Positions 15,677 through 23,778 of a stretch of DNA of 30,199 bases are shown here, one piece after another; position 1 is the first letter of the stretch; each line of letters starts with the position of its first letter. The notes beneath the pieces are model-generated. The model saw only the letters and a program-made list of their open reading frames with translations, did not search any database and had not been told where the DNA came from. This DNA comes from Sphingobacteriia bacterium (GTDB lineage Bacteria > Bacteroidota > Bacteroidia > NS11-12g > UBA955): the NCBI GenBank assembly GCA_021151535.1, contig JAGKXC010000013.1, forward strand, positions 1 to 30,199, in the 5' to 3' direction. A program made the position numbers and the translations under genes.

Positions 15677-16831
15677 ATGATTGCTTCAAAAATCAGAGTG
15701 GGGTTCGATGCAAAGCGATATTTCTTTAATCGCTCTGGATTAGGTAATTATTCAAGAAGTATCGTTTTCTCTTTGATGAAGTATACGGATGATATACTGC
15801 CAGTTTTAATAACCTCAAAAAAACCACATCGCCATTGGAGAGAATCGTCTATCCCAGATAGAGAATTATCAAAGAATGGAATTATTGAAGCGATATCGCC
15901 GAAGAAAAAGAGTTTCGCTTGGCGTACATTGGGGATGGGCTCATTTGCTGCAAATCAGAAATTAAAAGCATTTCATGGGTTATCCAATGAAATGCCAATT
16001 AATTTGCCATCCAATATTCGCAAAATATGCACAATTCACGATGTTATTTTCAAAGATCATCCCTCGCATTATTCATTCTTTGATCGAACCATTTACGATT
16101 TAAAAACGAAATATGCCGTAAAAGTTAGTGATACCATTGTGGTAACAAGCAAGGTTACTGAACAGTCATTATTGAAGTATTATTCAAAGGCAGAAGGGAA
16201 AACGCAAGTAATTTATCAACCCATTCATCCAGATTTTTATTTAGAAAAGATAGGTTTTCCAAAACCGCAAATTTCTTATAATTTGCAACATCCCTATATA
16301 ATTTACCATTCTACATTTAATAAACGTAAAAATCATTTAAGATTACTTCAAGCATACGCGCAAATTCGCCATCAAGTTGATTATCATTTGGTTTTAGTTG
16401 GAATTGAAGGCAATACAACCAAGTTGGTTCAAGAATTTATCGCCGAGAATGGATTAAGTCATTTGGTACACTTATTTGATTACGTTTCCCAATCTGAATT
16501 AATTGGATTATGTAAATCAGCAAAAGGATTTATTTATCCTTCTATTTCTGAAGGTTTCGGTATTCCTTTGGCTGAAGCTGCTGCCTGCGATATTCCCATG
16601 GCGATCTCAAGGATACCAATTTTTTCCGAGTTAATTGGCGATAGCAATGGAGTTTTGGATTTTGACCCCAGAAGTGAGCAAGAATTAATGGAAGCATTCA
16701 TCAAATTGCAAAATTTGATCTATCAAAAGGAAAATGGCATTGATGTTCAAATCCAAATGAGAGAGACGATTTTGGCCAAGGTTGATCCAGCGGAAATCGC
16801 CCGAAAACTAAAATCTTTGTATTTGAAGTAA
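15677..16831 (+). CDS. Glycosyltransferase, GT4 type
   Basis: Retaining GT-B glycosyltransferase of 384 residues that would transfer a sugar from a nucleotide donor to an unknown acceptor (polysaccharide or glycolipid). The N-terminal domain opens with a strand and Gly-rich loop (VGFDAKRYFFNRSGLGNYSRS), as usual for GT4. The middle shows HGLSNEMPINLP and TIHDVIFKDHPSHYSFFDR, and TSKVTEQSLLKYY precedes the donor domain. The donor-binding end shows FIYPSISEGFGIPLAEAAACDIPMA, the EGFGxPxxEA signature. No other polysaccharide genes are nearby, so the acceptor cannot be inferred. The start ATG follows a short AT-rich leader. The stop is three bases from the convergent marC stop, with no terminator between them. 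Confidence 0.88.
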   Translation: MIASKIRVGFDAKRYFFNRSGLGNYSRSIVFSLMKYTDDILPVLITSKKPHRHWRESSIPDRELSKNGIIEAISPKKKSFAWRTLGMGSFAANQKLKAFHGLSNEMPINLPSNIRKICTIHDVIFKDHPSHYSFFDRTIYDLKTKYAVKVSDTIVVTSKVTEQSLLKYYSKAEGKTQVIYQPIHPDFYLEKIGFPKPQISYNLQHPYIIYHSTFNKRKNHLRLLQAYAQIRHQVDYHLVLVGIEGNTTKLVQEFIAENGLSHLVHLFDYVSQSELIGLCKSAKGFIYPSISEGFGIPLAEAAACDIPMAISRIPIFSELIGDSNGVLDFDPRSEQELMEAFIKLQNLIYQKENGIDVQIQMRETILAKVDPAEIARKLKSLYLK

Positions 16832-16834
16832 GTC

Positions 16835-17392
16835 TTAAATGTTGCCTTTGAAAATCTTTACGGCGATGGCTAATAAGATAATCCCAAAGGTTTTTCTCAT
16901 CGCTAATAAACCTGATTTTCCGATTTTACTTTCAATCCAAGTTGTTGCTTGAATAACAACATAAATGAACAACAAATTGGGTATTATGCCTAATAATATT
17001 GTTGTTTCATCGTAAATTGCCTTTAGAGATAAAATGGTAGTTAAAGTACCAGATCCTGCTATTAAAGGGAAGGCGATGGGAACGATACTCCCGCTGGGCA
17101 CATCTGGATCAGCACGAAAAATATCAATGCCCAAAACCATTTCTAAACCCAATATAAACATCACAATACTACCCGCAACGGCAAAAGAGTTTTTATCAAC
17201 TCCCAAAAAATTCAATATGTATTCGCCAGCAAAAAGAAAAGCAATCATCAAAAAGCCAGAAGCCAACGTAACTTTTCCTGGATGTATGTCTGGAATATTC
17301 TTCTTTAAAGAAATTATTACGGGCACGCTGCCCAGCATATCAATTACAGCAAAAAGCGTAAATGAAACAGTGATGATTTGCTGAATATTCAT
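16835..17392 (-). CDS. MarC family integral membrane protein
   Basis: A 185-residue inner-membrane protein of the MarC (UPF0056) family, with about six hydrophobic helices. Family marks include FAVIDMLGSVPVIISLKK near the N-terminus, the FLFAGEYILNFLGVD stretch and the P-IAFPLIAGSGTLTTIL motif (PIAFPLIAGSG). MarC was once linked to antibiotic resistance, but that role was withdrawn; the transport substrate is unknown. Its ATG overlaps the TAA of the SDR gene by one base (TAATG), implying translational coupling in a redoxin-SDR-marC operon. Confidence 0.88.
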   Translation of the reverse strand: MNIQQIITVSFTLFAVIDMLGSVPVIISLKKNIPDIHPGKVTLASGFLMIAFLFAGEYILNFLGVDKNSFAVAGSIVMFILGLEMVLGIDIFRADPDVPSGSIVPIAFPLIAGSGTLTTILSLKAIYDETTILLGIIPNLLFIYVVIQATTWIESKIGKSGLLAMRKTFGIILLAIAVKIFKGNI

Positions 17393-18195
17393 TATTTGAA
17401 TGGAGAGTTAGGTTCCTTAGCAATTACGTTAAATGTAAGTTTATCAGCAAGTTTTGGCCAAAATTTGTTGATTAAAACTGCCATTTTGCCTTGAAGGGTG
17501 AGAATTAGGTACATTCTCTTTTTTTCAATTGCATTAATTACTTCCAGGGCTACTTCTTCGGATGTCATTAACTTTCCTTCATTCAATGGCGATTCACCTT
17601 GTGCATTACCTGATTCGTTTAATGCGGTTTTTCGAATATTGCTATCAGTATAACCTGGGCAAGCAATTAAAACATGTAAACCTGTTTTAAGATTTTCACA
17701 TCTCAAACTCTCTAGAAAACCTTGCATCGCAAATTTACTAGCACTGTAACCGGTTCGGGCTGGAAGACCTTTGAAACCAGCAATGGAAGAAATTCCAACA
17801 ACTGAACCTTTGTTTTTTAACAATTCTGGTAATGCTGCTTGGGTGCAATAAACGGTACCCCAGAAATTGGTATTCATCAATTTCTCCAAAACGGAAACAT
17901 CTGTATCTTTAAATAATCCACGCATACTAATTCCTGCATTGTTTATCAAAACATGAATGGAACCTAATGCTGAAATTCCTTGATGAATAAATGATTCGCA
18001 ATCCAGTTTGCTTGTTACATCGCCCTGAAAAACAAAAACTTGTACATGAAAATCCTTGCAAATTGCAGCTGTTTCGTTTAACGCTTCAATGTTTCTAGCC
18101 ATCAAGGCAACATTATAACCCCTCAGTGCCGCTTCAATGGCCATCGCTTTGCCAATGCCACTGGAAGCACCAGTAATGAAAATGGATTTAACCAT
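17392..18195 (-). CDS. Short-chain dehydrogenase/reductase
   Basis: Classical SDR of 267 residues, NAD(P)(H)-dependent, acting on an unknown alcohol or carbonyl. It has the Rossmann glycine motif TGASSGIGKA (residues 8-17), the NNAG motif (86-89), the catalytic Ser in GISSIAG (136-137), and Tyr150-x-x-x-Lys154 in YSASK. ACPGYTDSNIR is the usual post-catalytic loop. An Arg at about residue 34 (LMARNIEAL) after the second strand favours NADP(H). The C-terminal extension (RMYLILTLQGKMAVLINKFWP) is hydrophobic, as in the DHRS7B-like subgroup that may associate with membranes. It lies six bases after the redoxin gene and overlaps marC by one base. Confidence 0.92.
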   Translation of the reverse strand: MVKSIFITGASSGIGKAMAIEAALRGYNVALMARNIEALNETAAICKDFHVQVFVFQGDVTSKLDCESFIHQGISALGSIHVLINNAGISMRGLFKDTDVSVLEKLMNTNFWGTVYCTQAALPELLKNKGSVVGISSIAGFKGLPARTGYSASKFAMQGFLESLRCENLKTGLHVLIACPGYTDSNIRKTALNESGNAQGESPLNEGKLMTSEEVALEVINAIEKKRMYLILTLQGKMAVLINKFWPKLADKLTFNVIAKEPNSPFK

Positions 18196-18201
18196 GTGAT
18201 T

Positions 18202-18726
18202 TTATTTCCATTTGATCGCGCAACCCACGGCCTCTACTTCGGGATAATCAATTTCTAAACCATCAAGTGTATATTCTATAGCATCTTCTAAATACACTTG
18301 CATTACAGCAGCTGAATTTTCCCAATTGTCATCGATTGCACCTTTGTAAACTAATTCTCTTTTGTTATTGAATAAGAAAACTTCCGGGGTTCTTTGAGCA
18401 CCCAATTGTTTTACAACTTTTTGATTTTCATCATATAGGTATGGGAAAGGCATGCCCAATTGGTCGTGTAAATTTCTCATTTCTGCAAAACCATCCTGTG
18501 GATGTGTTTCCGCATTATTGGCAGAAATCGCCAAAATACCCAAATTATCTTCTTCAAAACGATTGGCTAAATCGATTAATCTTGGCCAATAGGCTTGAGC
18601 GTAAGGACAATGATTACAACTTACAATCACCAAAAGAGCATATTTATCTGCAAAATCATAAGTATTAACTTTTGAGCCATTGGTAGCTGGTAGTTCGAAG
18701 TGTTCTAAAAAATCGCCGATATTCAT
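18202..18726 (-). CDS. Thioredoxin-fold protein (AhpC/TSA-like redoxin)
   Basis: A 174-residue cytoplasmic redoxin with no signal peptide. The active site is SCNHCPYAQAYWPRL, with Cys37 and Cys40 in a CNHC arrangement right after the first core strand (LLVIVSCNHCP). The later TPEVFLFNNKRELVYKGAIDDNW is the cis-Pro and following strand typical of the CNHCP-type 'thioredoxin family protein'. The end (YPEVEAVGCAIKW) has another conserved Cys, seen in relatives as GCSIKW. Its function is probably disulfide or peroxide reduction, with the substrate unknown. It heads a three-gene leftward operon. TAACTTTG at 18738-18731 on the same strand fits the -7 consensus but lies only four bases before the ATG, which would mean an almost leaderless mRNA. 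Confidence 0.88.
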   Translation of the reverse strand: MNIGDFLEHFELPATNGSKVNTYDFADKYALLVIVSCNHCPYAQAYWPRLIDLANRFEEDNLGILAISANNAETHPQDGFAEMRNLHDQLGMPFPYLYDENQKVVKQLGAQRTPEVFLFNNKRELVYKGAIDDNWENSAAVMQVYLEDAIEYTLDGLEIDYPEVEAVGCAIKWK

Positions 18727-18819
18727 ATTACAAAGTTATTGAATAAAGTGAAACGATTATTTTGAATTTAGTGTTGTTCCATTGCTTTTAAGGAGCGTAA
18801 TTTGTAACAGCGTTGGAAT

Positions 18820-20742
18820 ATGGATCAATTTATTGTATCAGCTAGAAAGTACCGGCCTACCACATTCGAAGATGTAGTAGGTCAAAAGCATGTGGCTGAA
18901 ACATTAATGCATGAAATTAACAACAATAAACTCGCACAGGCATTTCTGTTTACGGGTCCACGTGGTGTAGGAAAAACTACTTGCGCTAGGATATTAGCCA
19001 AGGTAATTAACACTACTGAAAGTACCGATCCCAATCAAGATTTCGCTTTCAATATCTTTGAAATGGATGCTGCATCCAATAGTAGCGTTGAAGATATTCG
19101 GAATTTAATTGATCAAGTTAGAATTCCTCCTCAAGTGGGAAAGTATAAGGTGTATATCATTGATGAGGTACACATGCTGTCCACCTCTGCATTTAATGCA
19201 TTTTTGAAAACACTTGAAGAGCCACCTTCCTATGCAATATTTATCTTAGCTACTACTGAAAAACATAAGATTCTTCCTACGATTTTAAGCAGATGTCAGG
19301 TGTTTCATTTTAATCGAATTGAAACTATCGATATGGTGAACCATTTAAAAGGAATTGCGCAAAAAGAAGGTATCCAGGCGGATGAAGATTCATTACACTT
19401 GATTGCCAGAAAAGCCGATGGTGGATTGCGGGATGCATTGAGTATGTTTGATCAGTTGGTGAGTTTCGGTGGTGGTAAAATTCAATATGAAACCGCTGTT
19501 GAAATTCTCAGTGTACTGGATACAGAAGTGTTTTTTGAGTTGGTGCAATTTCTTTTATCGGGCGATGTTGCCAATTCATTGTTATTGTACGATAAAATCA
19601 TTAAAAAAGGCTTTGATGGTTCAATTTTTGTAGGCGGATTAGCGTCACATTTTCGAAACTTAGCCGTATCTAAAGATACCCAAACAGAAAGATTATTGGA
19701 TGTTTCAGCTACTTTCAAAATCAAGTATTTGGAGCAATCTAAGCAATGTACATTCTCATTTATTTTGAATGGATTGAACTTAGTGAATGAGGCGGATGAA
19801 AAATATCGGAATAGCAGAAATCCAAGGTTATTAATTGAATTGACGTTGATGAAATTGGCGAATTTGAATGCCATGATTCAGACTGCGCCAATTTGGAATG
19901 ATATAAAAAAAAACTTTGAAGCCCATTTAGGTAGTACACCTAAAGCCAATGCTTTTAAAGGAGCTCCTACAATCATCGAGGAAAAATCTGATTTACCAAA
20001 TAAAAAGGCACCTGCGGTAAATACATTACCCAATCAATCTGATGGTTTAAATCAGCAGCTTATTTCTAATGATCAACTGGGAATCAATAATTCTCTCGCT
20101 GAAAATGAAGTTGCTGTCAAAGAATCTTCAAGCAATAAAACCAATGCGGCTCAAACTCCCACTGCAACCAATGCTCCGGAAAATAAAGGCTCAGGTACAG
20201 GAGTAAAGCTATCATCGTTTGAGGAATTTAAACGAAAAAAAGCAGCACAGCAAAATATAGATCCCAATGCGATAATTACAGATAATTCTGACAGTTTAGA
20301 TTCAGCGTCTAAAGCCGATGAAATTAATGTAATTAAGGGAGAAGAAGCTGTTGCTCTTTCGCAAAAACCGTTAAACGAGGCAAAAGCGCCCCAGAAATCT
20401 TCTGATATCAACTTGGTATGGCAGAACTTCATCGCCACACAAACTCCTAGAATTGCAACCAGTTTGAAATTGGTAACATACTCGATGGATGAGGATGGGA
20501 TTTTGAAAATAATTATTGGTTCAAAAGCGATGGAAGGATTGATGGAAGAGATTCGAATTCCCTTGCTGCAATTCATACATAAGAATTTTGCAAATCCTGT
20601 AAAAGGAATGGAAGTGGAACTTGGCGTTGTTGAACAAGGAGAAAGAAGGCCATATACCGATAAAGAGAAATTGGATTTTTTAATTAAAAAGCATCCTGAT
20701 TTGGCTAAGACAATTGAAGATTTGCAGTTGAGATTGCCTTAA
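18820..20742 (+). CDS. dnaX: DNA polymerase III gamma/tau subunit
   Basis: Clamp-loader AAA+ ATPase, 640 residues. Walker A is GPRGVGKTTCAR (about 47-58); Walker B is YIIDEVHML (about 110-118). Also present are FNAFLKTLEEPP, sensor-1 TTEKHKILPTILSRCQVF (SRC Arg finger) and GGLRDALSMFDQ. Domain III ends near residue 355. A low-complexity linker (about 375-490) leads to a C-terminal tau domain (about 525-640). Two oddities. The Cys4 zinc finger between Walker A and FEMDAASN is absent, replaced by VINTTESTDPNQDFAFNI. An A9 run at codons 362-365 forms A_AAA_AAC, and a -1 shift would stop after one further codon, giving a 366-residue gamma-like product. The ATG at 18820 is the only good start. The gene stands alone, divergent from the redoxin operon. 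Confidence 0.95.
   Translation: MDQFIVSARKYRPTTFEDVVGQKHVAETLMHEINNNKLAQAFLFTGPRGVGKTTCARILAKVINTTESTDPNQDFAFNIFEMDAASNSSVEDIRNLIDQVRIPPQVGKYKVYIIDEVHMLSTSAFNAFLKTLEEPPSYAIFILATTEKHKILPTILSRCQVFHFNRIETIDMVNHLKGIAQKEGIQADEDSLHLIARKADGGLRDALSMFDQLVSFGGGKIQYETAVEILSVLDTEVFFELVQFLLSGDVANSLLLYDKIIKKGFDGSIFVGGLASHFRNLAVSKDTQTERLLDVSATFKIKYLEQSKQCTFSFILNGLNLVNEADEKYRNSRNPRLLIELTLMKLANLNAMIQTAPIWNDIKKNFEAHLGSTPKANAFKGAPTIIEEKSDLPNKKAPAVNTLPNQSDGLNQQLISNDQLGINNSLAENEVAVKESSSNKTNAAQTPTATNAPENKGSGTGVKLSSFEEFKRKKAAQQNIDPNAIITDNSDSLDSASKADEINVIKGEEAVALSQKPLNEAKAPQKSSDINLVWQNFIATQTPRIATSLKLVTYSMDEDGILKIIIGSKAMEGLMEEIRIPLLQFIHKNFANPVKGMEVELGVVEQGERRPYTDKEKLDFLIKKHPDLAKTIEDLQLRLP
19905..19919 (+). other. Candidate slippage / -1 frameshift site in dnaX
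   Basis: Nine A residues (19905-19913) followed by C create the heptamer A_AAA_AAC in the reading frame. After a -1 shift the next codons are CTT TGA, stopping at 19917-19919. After loss of one A (or a +1 shift) the frame reads ACT TTG AAG CCC ATT TAG, also stopping within a few codons. The site lies just after clamp-loader domain III, where a gamma subunit should end. Thermus dnaX uses an A9 slippage site and E. coli dnaX uses A_AAA_AAG for the same purpose. Confidence 0.55.
19919..19954 (+). other. Hairpin just downstream of the dnaX slippery site
   Basis: TTTAGGT (19926-19932) pairs perfectly with ACCTAAA (19938-19944) around AGTAC. A second short stem, AAGC (19919-19922) with GCTT (19951-19954), can extend it across small internal loops and brings the structure to five bases from the slippery heptamer. 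It was folded by hand, and its stability is modest because it is AT-rich. It could stimulate frameshifting. Confidence 0.4.
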
Positions 20743-20791
20743 TATTTCTTTTATTCCCCCTTTTTTATCCGTTATTTTGTAAGTGAGTAGC

Positions 20792-21988
20792 ATGAGTAAC
20801 TTGTCATTCCAAAACACCGAAGTTGCATTTGCCCATAAAAGCGATGCTCAACTGAAAAAAGCCAGCTTGTTGTTTAAGTCATTTAACTATAATTGGCTGA
20901 TTAAAAATGGCGATAGACTTGCGAATTTAGCCATTCGCTTGGGATTCAAGTCGGTTATCAAAAATACAATTTTTGAACAGTTTTGCGGTGGTGAAGATAT
21001 TGCCGAATGTGAAATGACAATCCAAACTTTATCTCAATCCCGAATTGGAACCATTTTGGATTATTCGGTTGAAGGTGAAGAAATTGAAGAGAATTTTAAA
21101 TATACCCACGCAGAATTATTGAAAACAATTTCAAAGGCTGCTGGAAATGAGTCAATTCCGTTTAGTGTTTTTAAAGTTACCGGTATCATTGCTTTTCATA
21201 CATTGGAAAAAGCGTCAGATTCATTAAAGGTAAATCCAACATTATCTGTTGATGAAATAACATTGGATTTACCCAATGAAGATTTAAAAAAATCATGGAC
21301 ACTGGGGGTTGAACGCTTTCATTCATTGGCGAAATCAGCAGCGGAAAATCAGGTTAGATTATTTATCGATGCTGAAGAGTCTTGGATTCAACCAGCCATA
21401 GATAGATTGGCCGAAGAGGCAATGAAAGAGTTCAATATCAAAAGGGCAATTATTTTTAATACCATTCAATTGTATCGCCATGATCGATTAGCATATTTGA
21501 AGCATCAGATTGAAAGCACACAACATCATCTTGGATTTAAGTTGGTGCGCGGTGCATATATGGAAAAGGAAAGAGCAAGAGCTGAAGAAATGGGCTATGA
21601 AGATCCAATTCAACCCAATAAAGAGGCAACAGATAGAGATTATAATCAAGCGGTAACAGTTTGTATTGAGAATTCTAATCGGGTAGAAGTTTGCATTGGA
21701 ACGCATAATGAAGATTCTAGTTTGTTGGGTGTAAGTTTAATGAATGCACATTCATTAGATAAAGGCGATAAACGTGTTCATTTTTCTCAATTATTGGGAA
21801 TGAGCGATCATATAAGCTACAATTTAGCCCATGCTGGATATCAAGTTTGTAAATATGTACCCTATGGTCCTGTTAAAGCGGTAATTCCCTATTTAACCCG
21901 CAGAGCACAAGAAAATAGCGGAATGGCCGGTCAAATGGGTAGGGAATTGCAGTTAATTCAAACTGAATTAAAAAGAAGGAATAAGTAA
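20792..21988 (+). CDS. Proline dehydrogenase
   Basis: FAD-dependent enzyme (398 residues) oxidising proline to pyrroline-5-carboxylate and passing electrons to the quinone pool at the membrane. It is a stand-alone ProDH, not fused to P5C dehydrogenase. Barrel motifs are present: FKLVRGAYMEKERARAEE, NKEATDRDYNQAV, VCIGTHNEDS, LGMSDHISYNL, KYVPYGPV and the substrate-gripping YLTRRAQENSG near the C-terminus (RRxxEN). I chose the ATG at 20792 over a GTG nine bases upstream. TTATTTTG at 20772-20779 resembles a -7 element with one base changed. The stop overlaps the ccmC start by one base (TAATG), so its expression is coupled to the cytochrome c maturation genes that follow. Confidence 0.92.
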   Translation: MSNLSFQNTEVAFAHKSDAQLKKASLLFKSFNYNWLIKNGDRLANLAIRLGFKSVIKNTIFEQFCGGEDIAECEMTIQTLSQSRIGTILDYSVEGEEIEENFKYTHAELLKTISKAAGNESIPFSVFKVTGIIAFHTLEKASDSLKVNPTLSVDEITLDLPNEDLKKSWTLGVERFHSLAKSAAENQVRLFIDAEESWIQPAIDRLAEEAMKEFNIKRAIIFNTIQLYRHDRLAYLKHQIESTQHHLGFKLVRGAYMEKERARAEEMGYEDPIQPNKEATDRDYNQAVTVCIENSNRVEVCIGTHNEDSSLLGVSLMNAHSLDKGDKRVHFSQLLGMSDHISYNLAHAGYQVCKYVPYGPVKAVIPYLTRRAQENSGMAGQMGRELQLIQTELKRRNK

Positions 21989-23103
21989 TGAGTGCAGGGC
22001 AAAGATTGTTTGATTTCTCATTGAAGAATGCCAAATGGGTGGCGCTGGTTGGTGTAACTTATATTTTGTTGGGTGGATTGTTATTGCCTTTGAAGCCAGG
22101 ATTGGTAGATTTAGACCAACAATCCATAATTTCGAATAAAGCATATACAATAACAGCTACAACTTATGGTTTACCCAAAGATGCGGTAATTAATCGTGTT
22201 GTTTTCCAAGGTTATAGAGATGCGGCCAGAAAGAATTTATTTTATTGGGTTTCTGATAAACCGGCAGTTTATCAAGATCAGAAAATTAACTTTTCGGCAC
22301 AATTGAAATTGGGCGAAGCAAAAGTGAAAGACCAGGATTTAAACGTTTTCGTAGAGTATAACAACGGTAAATGGATGTTTTTACCGGCTGCTATCTTTAT
22401 GAATAGAGCAGCCAATGATACAACTGGCAAAACACAATTGGTAAGCACTATTCTCAATGCCAATTTTGAACACAAAATGTTTGAAATGTCATTCCCGAAT
22501 CGTGTTACATTAAATGAAAGTGTTAGAAATTTGTTTTATCACGTACCTATGTGGTTTTCCATGTTGGCACTTTTGGCCATGGGCATGCTTTTTGGAATTA
22601 AATATTTGAATTCGGGCGATTTAAAATATGAAATGCGTTTTGATGCGTTGATACGCGTTGGAATTTTGGCGGGAATTTTGGGTTGTATCACTGGTGCTAC
22701 ATGGGCTCGCGTTACATGGGGTAGCTGGTGGCCGAAAGAAGATCCCAAATTGAATGGCGTAGCCATCGGTATGTTGATGTATTTTGCCTATCTGATATTG
22801 CGTTCAACGATGTCTGATCCGCACCAAAGAGCAAGAATATCAGCAATTTACTCTGTTTTTATTTTCCCAATTTTCGTAGCATTAATTGCAATCATGCCTA
22901 AATTAGCTGCACATTCTTTGCATCCTGGATCTGGGGATTCTGTAGGATTTAATCAATACGATCTGGATTCAACAATGAGATTGTTTTTTTGGCCAGCGGT
23001 TATGTCTTGGATTGCCTTATTTTGGTGGATTCATAACATTTTATTTAAAATTAAGAGTTTAGAAGAAATTAACTTAGATAAAGAAATTTTAGACAACAAT
23101 TAA
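21988..23103 (+). CDS. ccmC: CcmC/CcsA-type haem handling protein with periplasmic insert
   Basis: Inner-membrane haem protein for cytochrome c maturation, 371 residues. After a first helix (about 17-35, ending LLLPLKPG) there is a polar region of about 140 residues that should lie in the periplasm. The usual CcmC core then follows: NLFYHVPMWFSML (His185, haem ligand), the tryptophan-rich motif WGSWWPKEDPK (244-254, the WWD-type haem site), YFAYLILRSTMSD, and the second ligand region MPKLAAHSLHP (His309 or His312). Five further helices are seen. Proteobacterial CcmC is about 240 residues and lacks the insert. The gene lies at the head of ccmC-ccmD-ccmE-ccmF, overlapping the proline dehydrogenase stop by one base. 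Confidence 0.88.
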   Translation: MSAGQRLFDFSLKNAKWVALVGVTYILLGGLLLPLKPGLVDLDQQSIISNKAYTITATTYGLPKDAVINRVVFQGYRDAARKNLFYWVSDKPAVYQDQKINFSAQLKLGEAKVKDQDLNVFVEYNNGKWMFLPAAIFMNRAANDTTGKTQLVSTILNANFEHKMFEMSFPNRVTLNESVRNLFYHVPMWFSMLALLAMGMLFGIKYLNSGDLKYEMRFDALIRVGILAGILGCITGATWARVTWGSWWPKEDPKLNGVAIGMLMYFAYLILRSTMSDPHQRARISAIYSVFIFPIFVALIAIMPKLAAHSLHPGSGDSVGFNQYDLDSTMRLFFWPAVMSWIALFWWIHNILFKIKSLEEINLDKEILDNN

Positions 23104-23106
23104 GTC

Positions 23107-23349
23107 ATGAAAAATATGATAAAAAAATGGTTTATAAGTTTGGTTTTATGCTTGTTGGCTGGAGAATTGTCAGCACAGGGTATGTCAACTTCAAGCCAAT
23201 TAGACCAAAAAATGGTTGAACAACTTCAGGGTGGTTATCGATATAATGCAGTAGTGATGGTTTTGGTTATCATCTTTATCGGATTATGGTTGTTTTTATT
23301 TCGCATGGATAAAAGAATATCAAGGTTGGAAGGGAAAAATAACCAATGA
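23107..23349 (+). CDS. CcmD-like small membrane protein
   Basis: An 80-residue protein between ccmC and ccmE, the usual place of CcmD, the small helper that stabilises the CcmC-haem-CcmE complex. It has an N-terminal signal-like helix (about 7-24, WFISLVLCLLAGELSAQG), a short polar loop and a second helix (about 47-65, NAVVMVLVIIFIGLWLFLF), followed by a basic tail with coiled potential (RMDKRISRLEGKN). E. coli CcmD has one helix and about 69 residues. Here the first helix probably is a cleaved signal peptide (SAQ is a likely site). The call relies on position and topology more than on sequence. It overlaps ccmE by four bases (ATGA). Confidence 0.75.
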   Translation: MKNMIKKWFISLVLCLLAGELSAQGMSTSSQLDQKMVEQLQGGYRYNAVVMVLVIIFIGLWLFLFRMDKRISRLEGKNNQ

Positions 23350-23768
23350 AGCCGTTACATATTTTCTTGTTAATCATTGCAGCAATTGGTATAGGATCGG
23401 TGATAAGTATGTACGGAAGTACAACGCAATATGTTTCTTTTCAGGAAGCTATTGAAATCCAAAAAGATAACCCTGGAAAAAAGGTTCACATTTTCTGTAA
23501 ATTGGATAAGGCTAAACCCATAGAATATGACCCCCAAAGTAACGCAGAGAAATTGGTGTTTTATGCAGTGGATTCGCTAGAAATGGAGAGAAAGGTAGTG
23601 TTTAATGGAACCATGCCACCCCAATTTAAGCAAATTGAAAAGTTGGTATTAGAAGGCCATATGACCTCAGATAGTGTTTTCTTCGCTGAAAAAGTTCTTA
23701 CCAAATGTCCTTCGAAATACGAAGAATCGCCCAATGCTGAACATCCAGCTAATATTCCCATCAAATAA
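23346..23768 (+). CDS. ccmE: Cytochrome c maturation haem chaperone CcmE (CxxxY type)
   Basis: Periplasmic haem chaperone anchored by one N-terminal helix (about 5-24), followed by an OB-fold domain (VSFQEAIE, KKVHIFCKLDKAKPIEYD, LVFYAVDS, GTMPPQFKQIEKLVLEGHM, FFAEKVLTKCPSKYEE). In E. coli the haem-binding residue is His130 within AKHDENY. Here the aligned segment reads TKCPSKY, so Cys121 replaces the His and Tyr125 is kept. This is the CxxxY form known from archaeal and some bacterial 'system I*' CcmE proteins. The length of 140 residues is normal. It overlaps the CcmD-like gene by four bases and lies 10 bases before ccmF. Haem is presumably loaded by CcmC and delivered to CcmF. Confidence 0.88.
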   Translation: MKPLHIFLLIIAAIGIGSVISMYGSTTQYVSFQEAIEIQKDNPGKKVHIFCKLDKAKPIEYDPQSNAEKLVFYAVDSLEMERKVVFNGTMPPQFKQIEKLVLEGHMTSDSVFFAEKVLTKCPSKYEESPNAEHPANIPIK

Positions 23769-23778
23769 ATAAATATAT

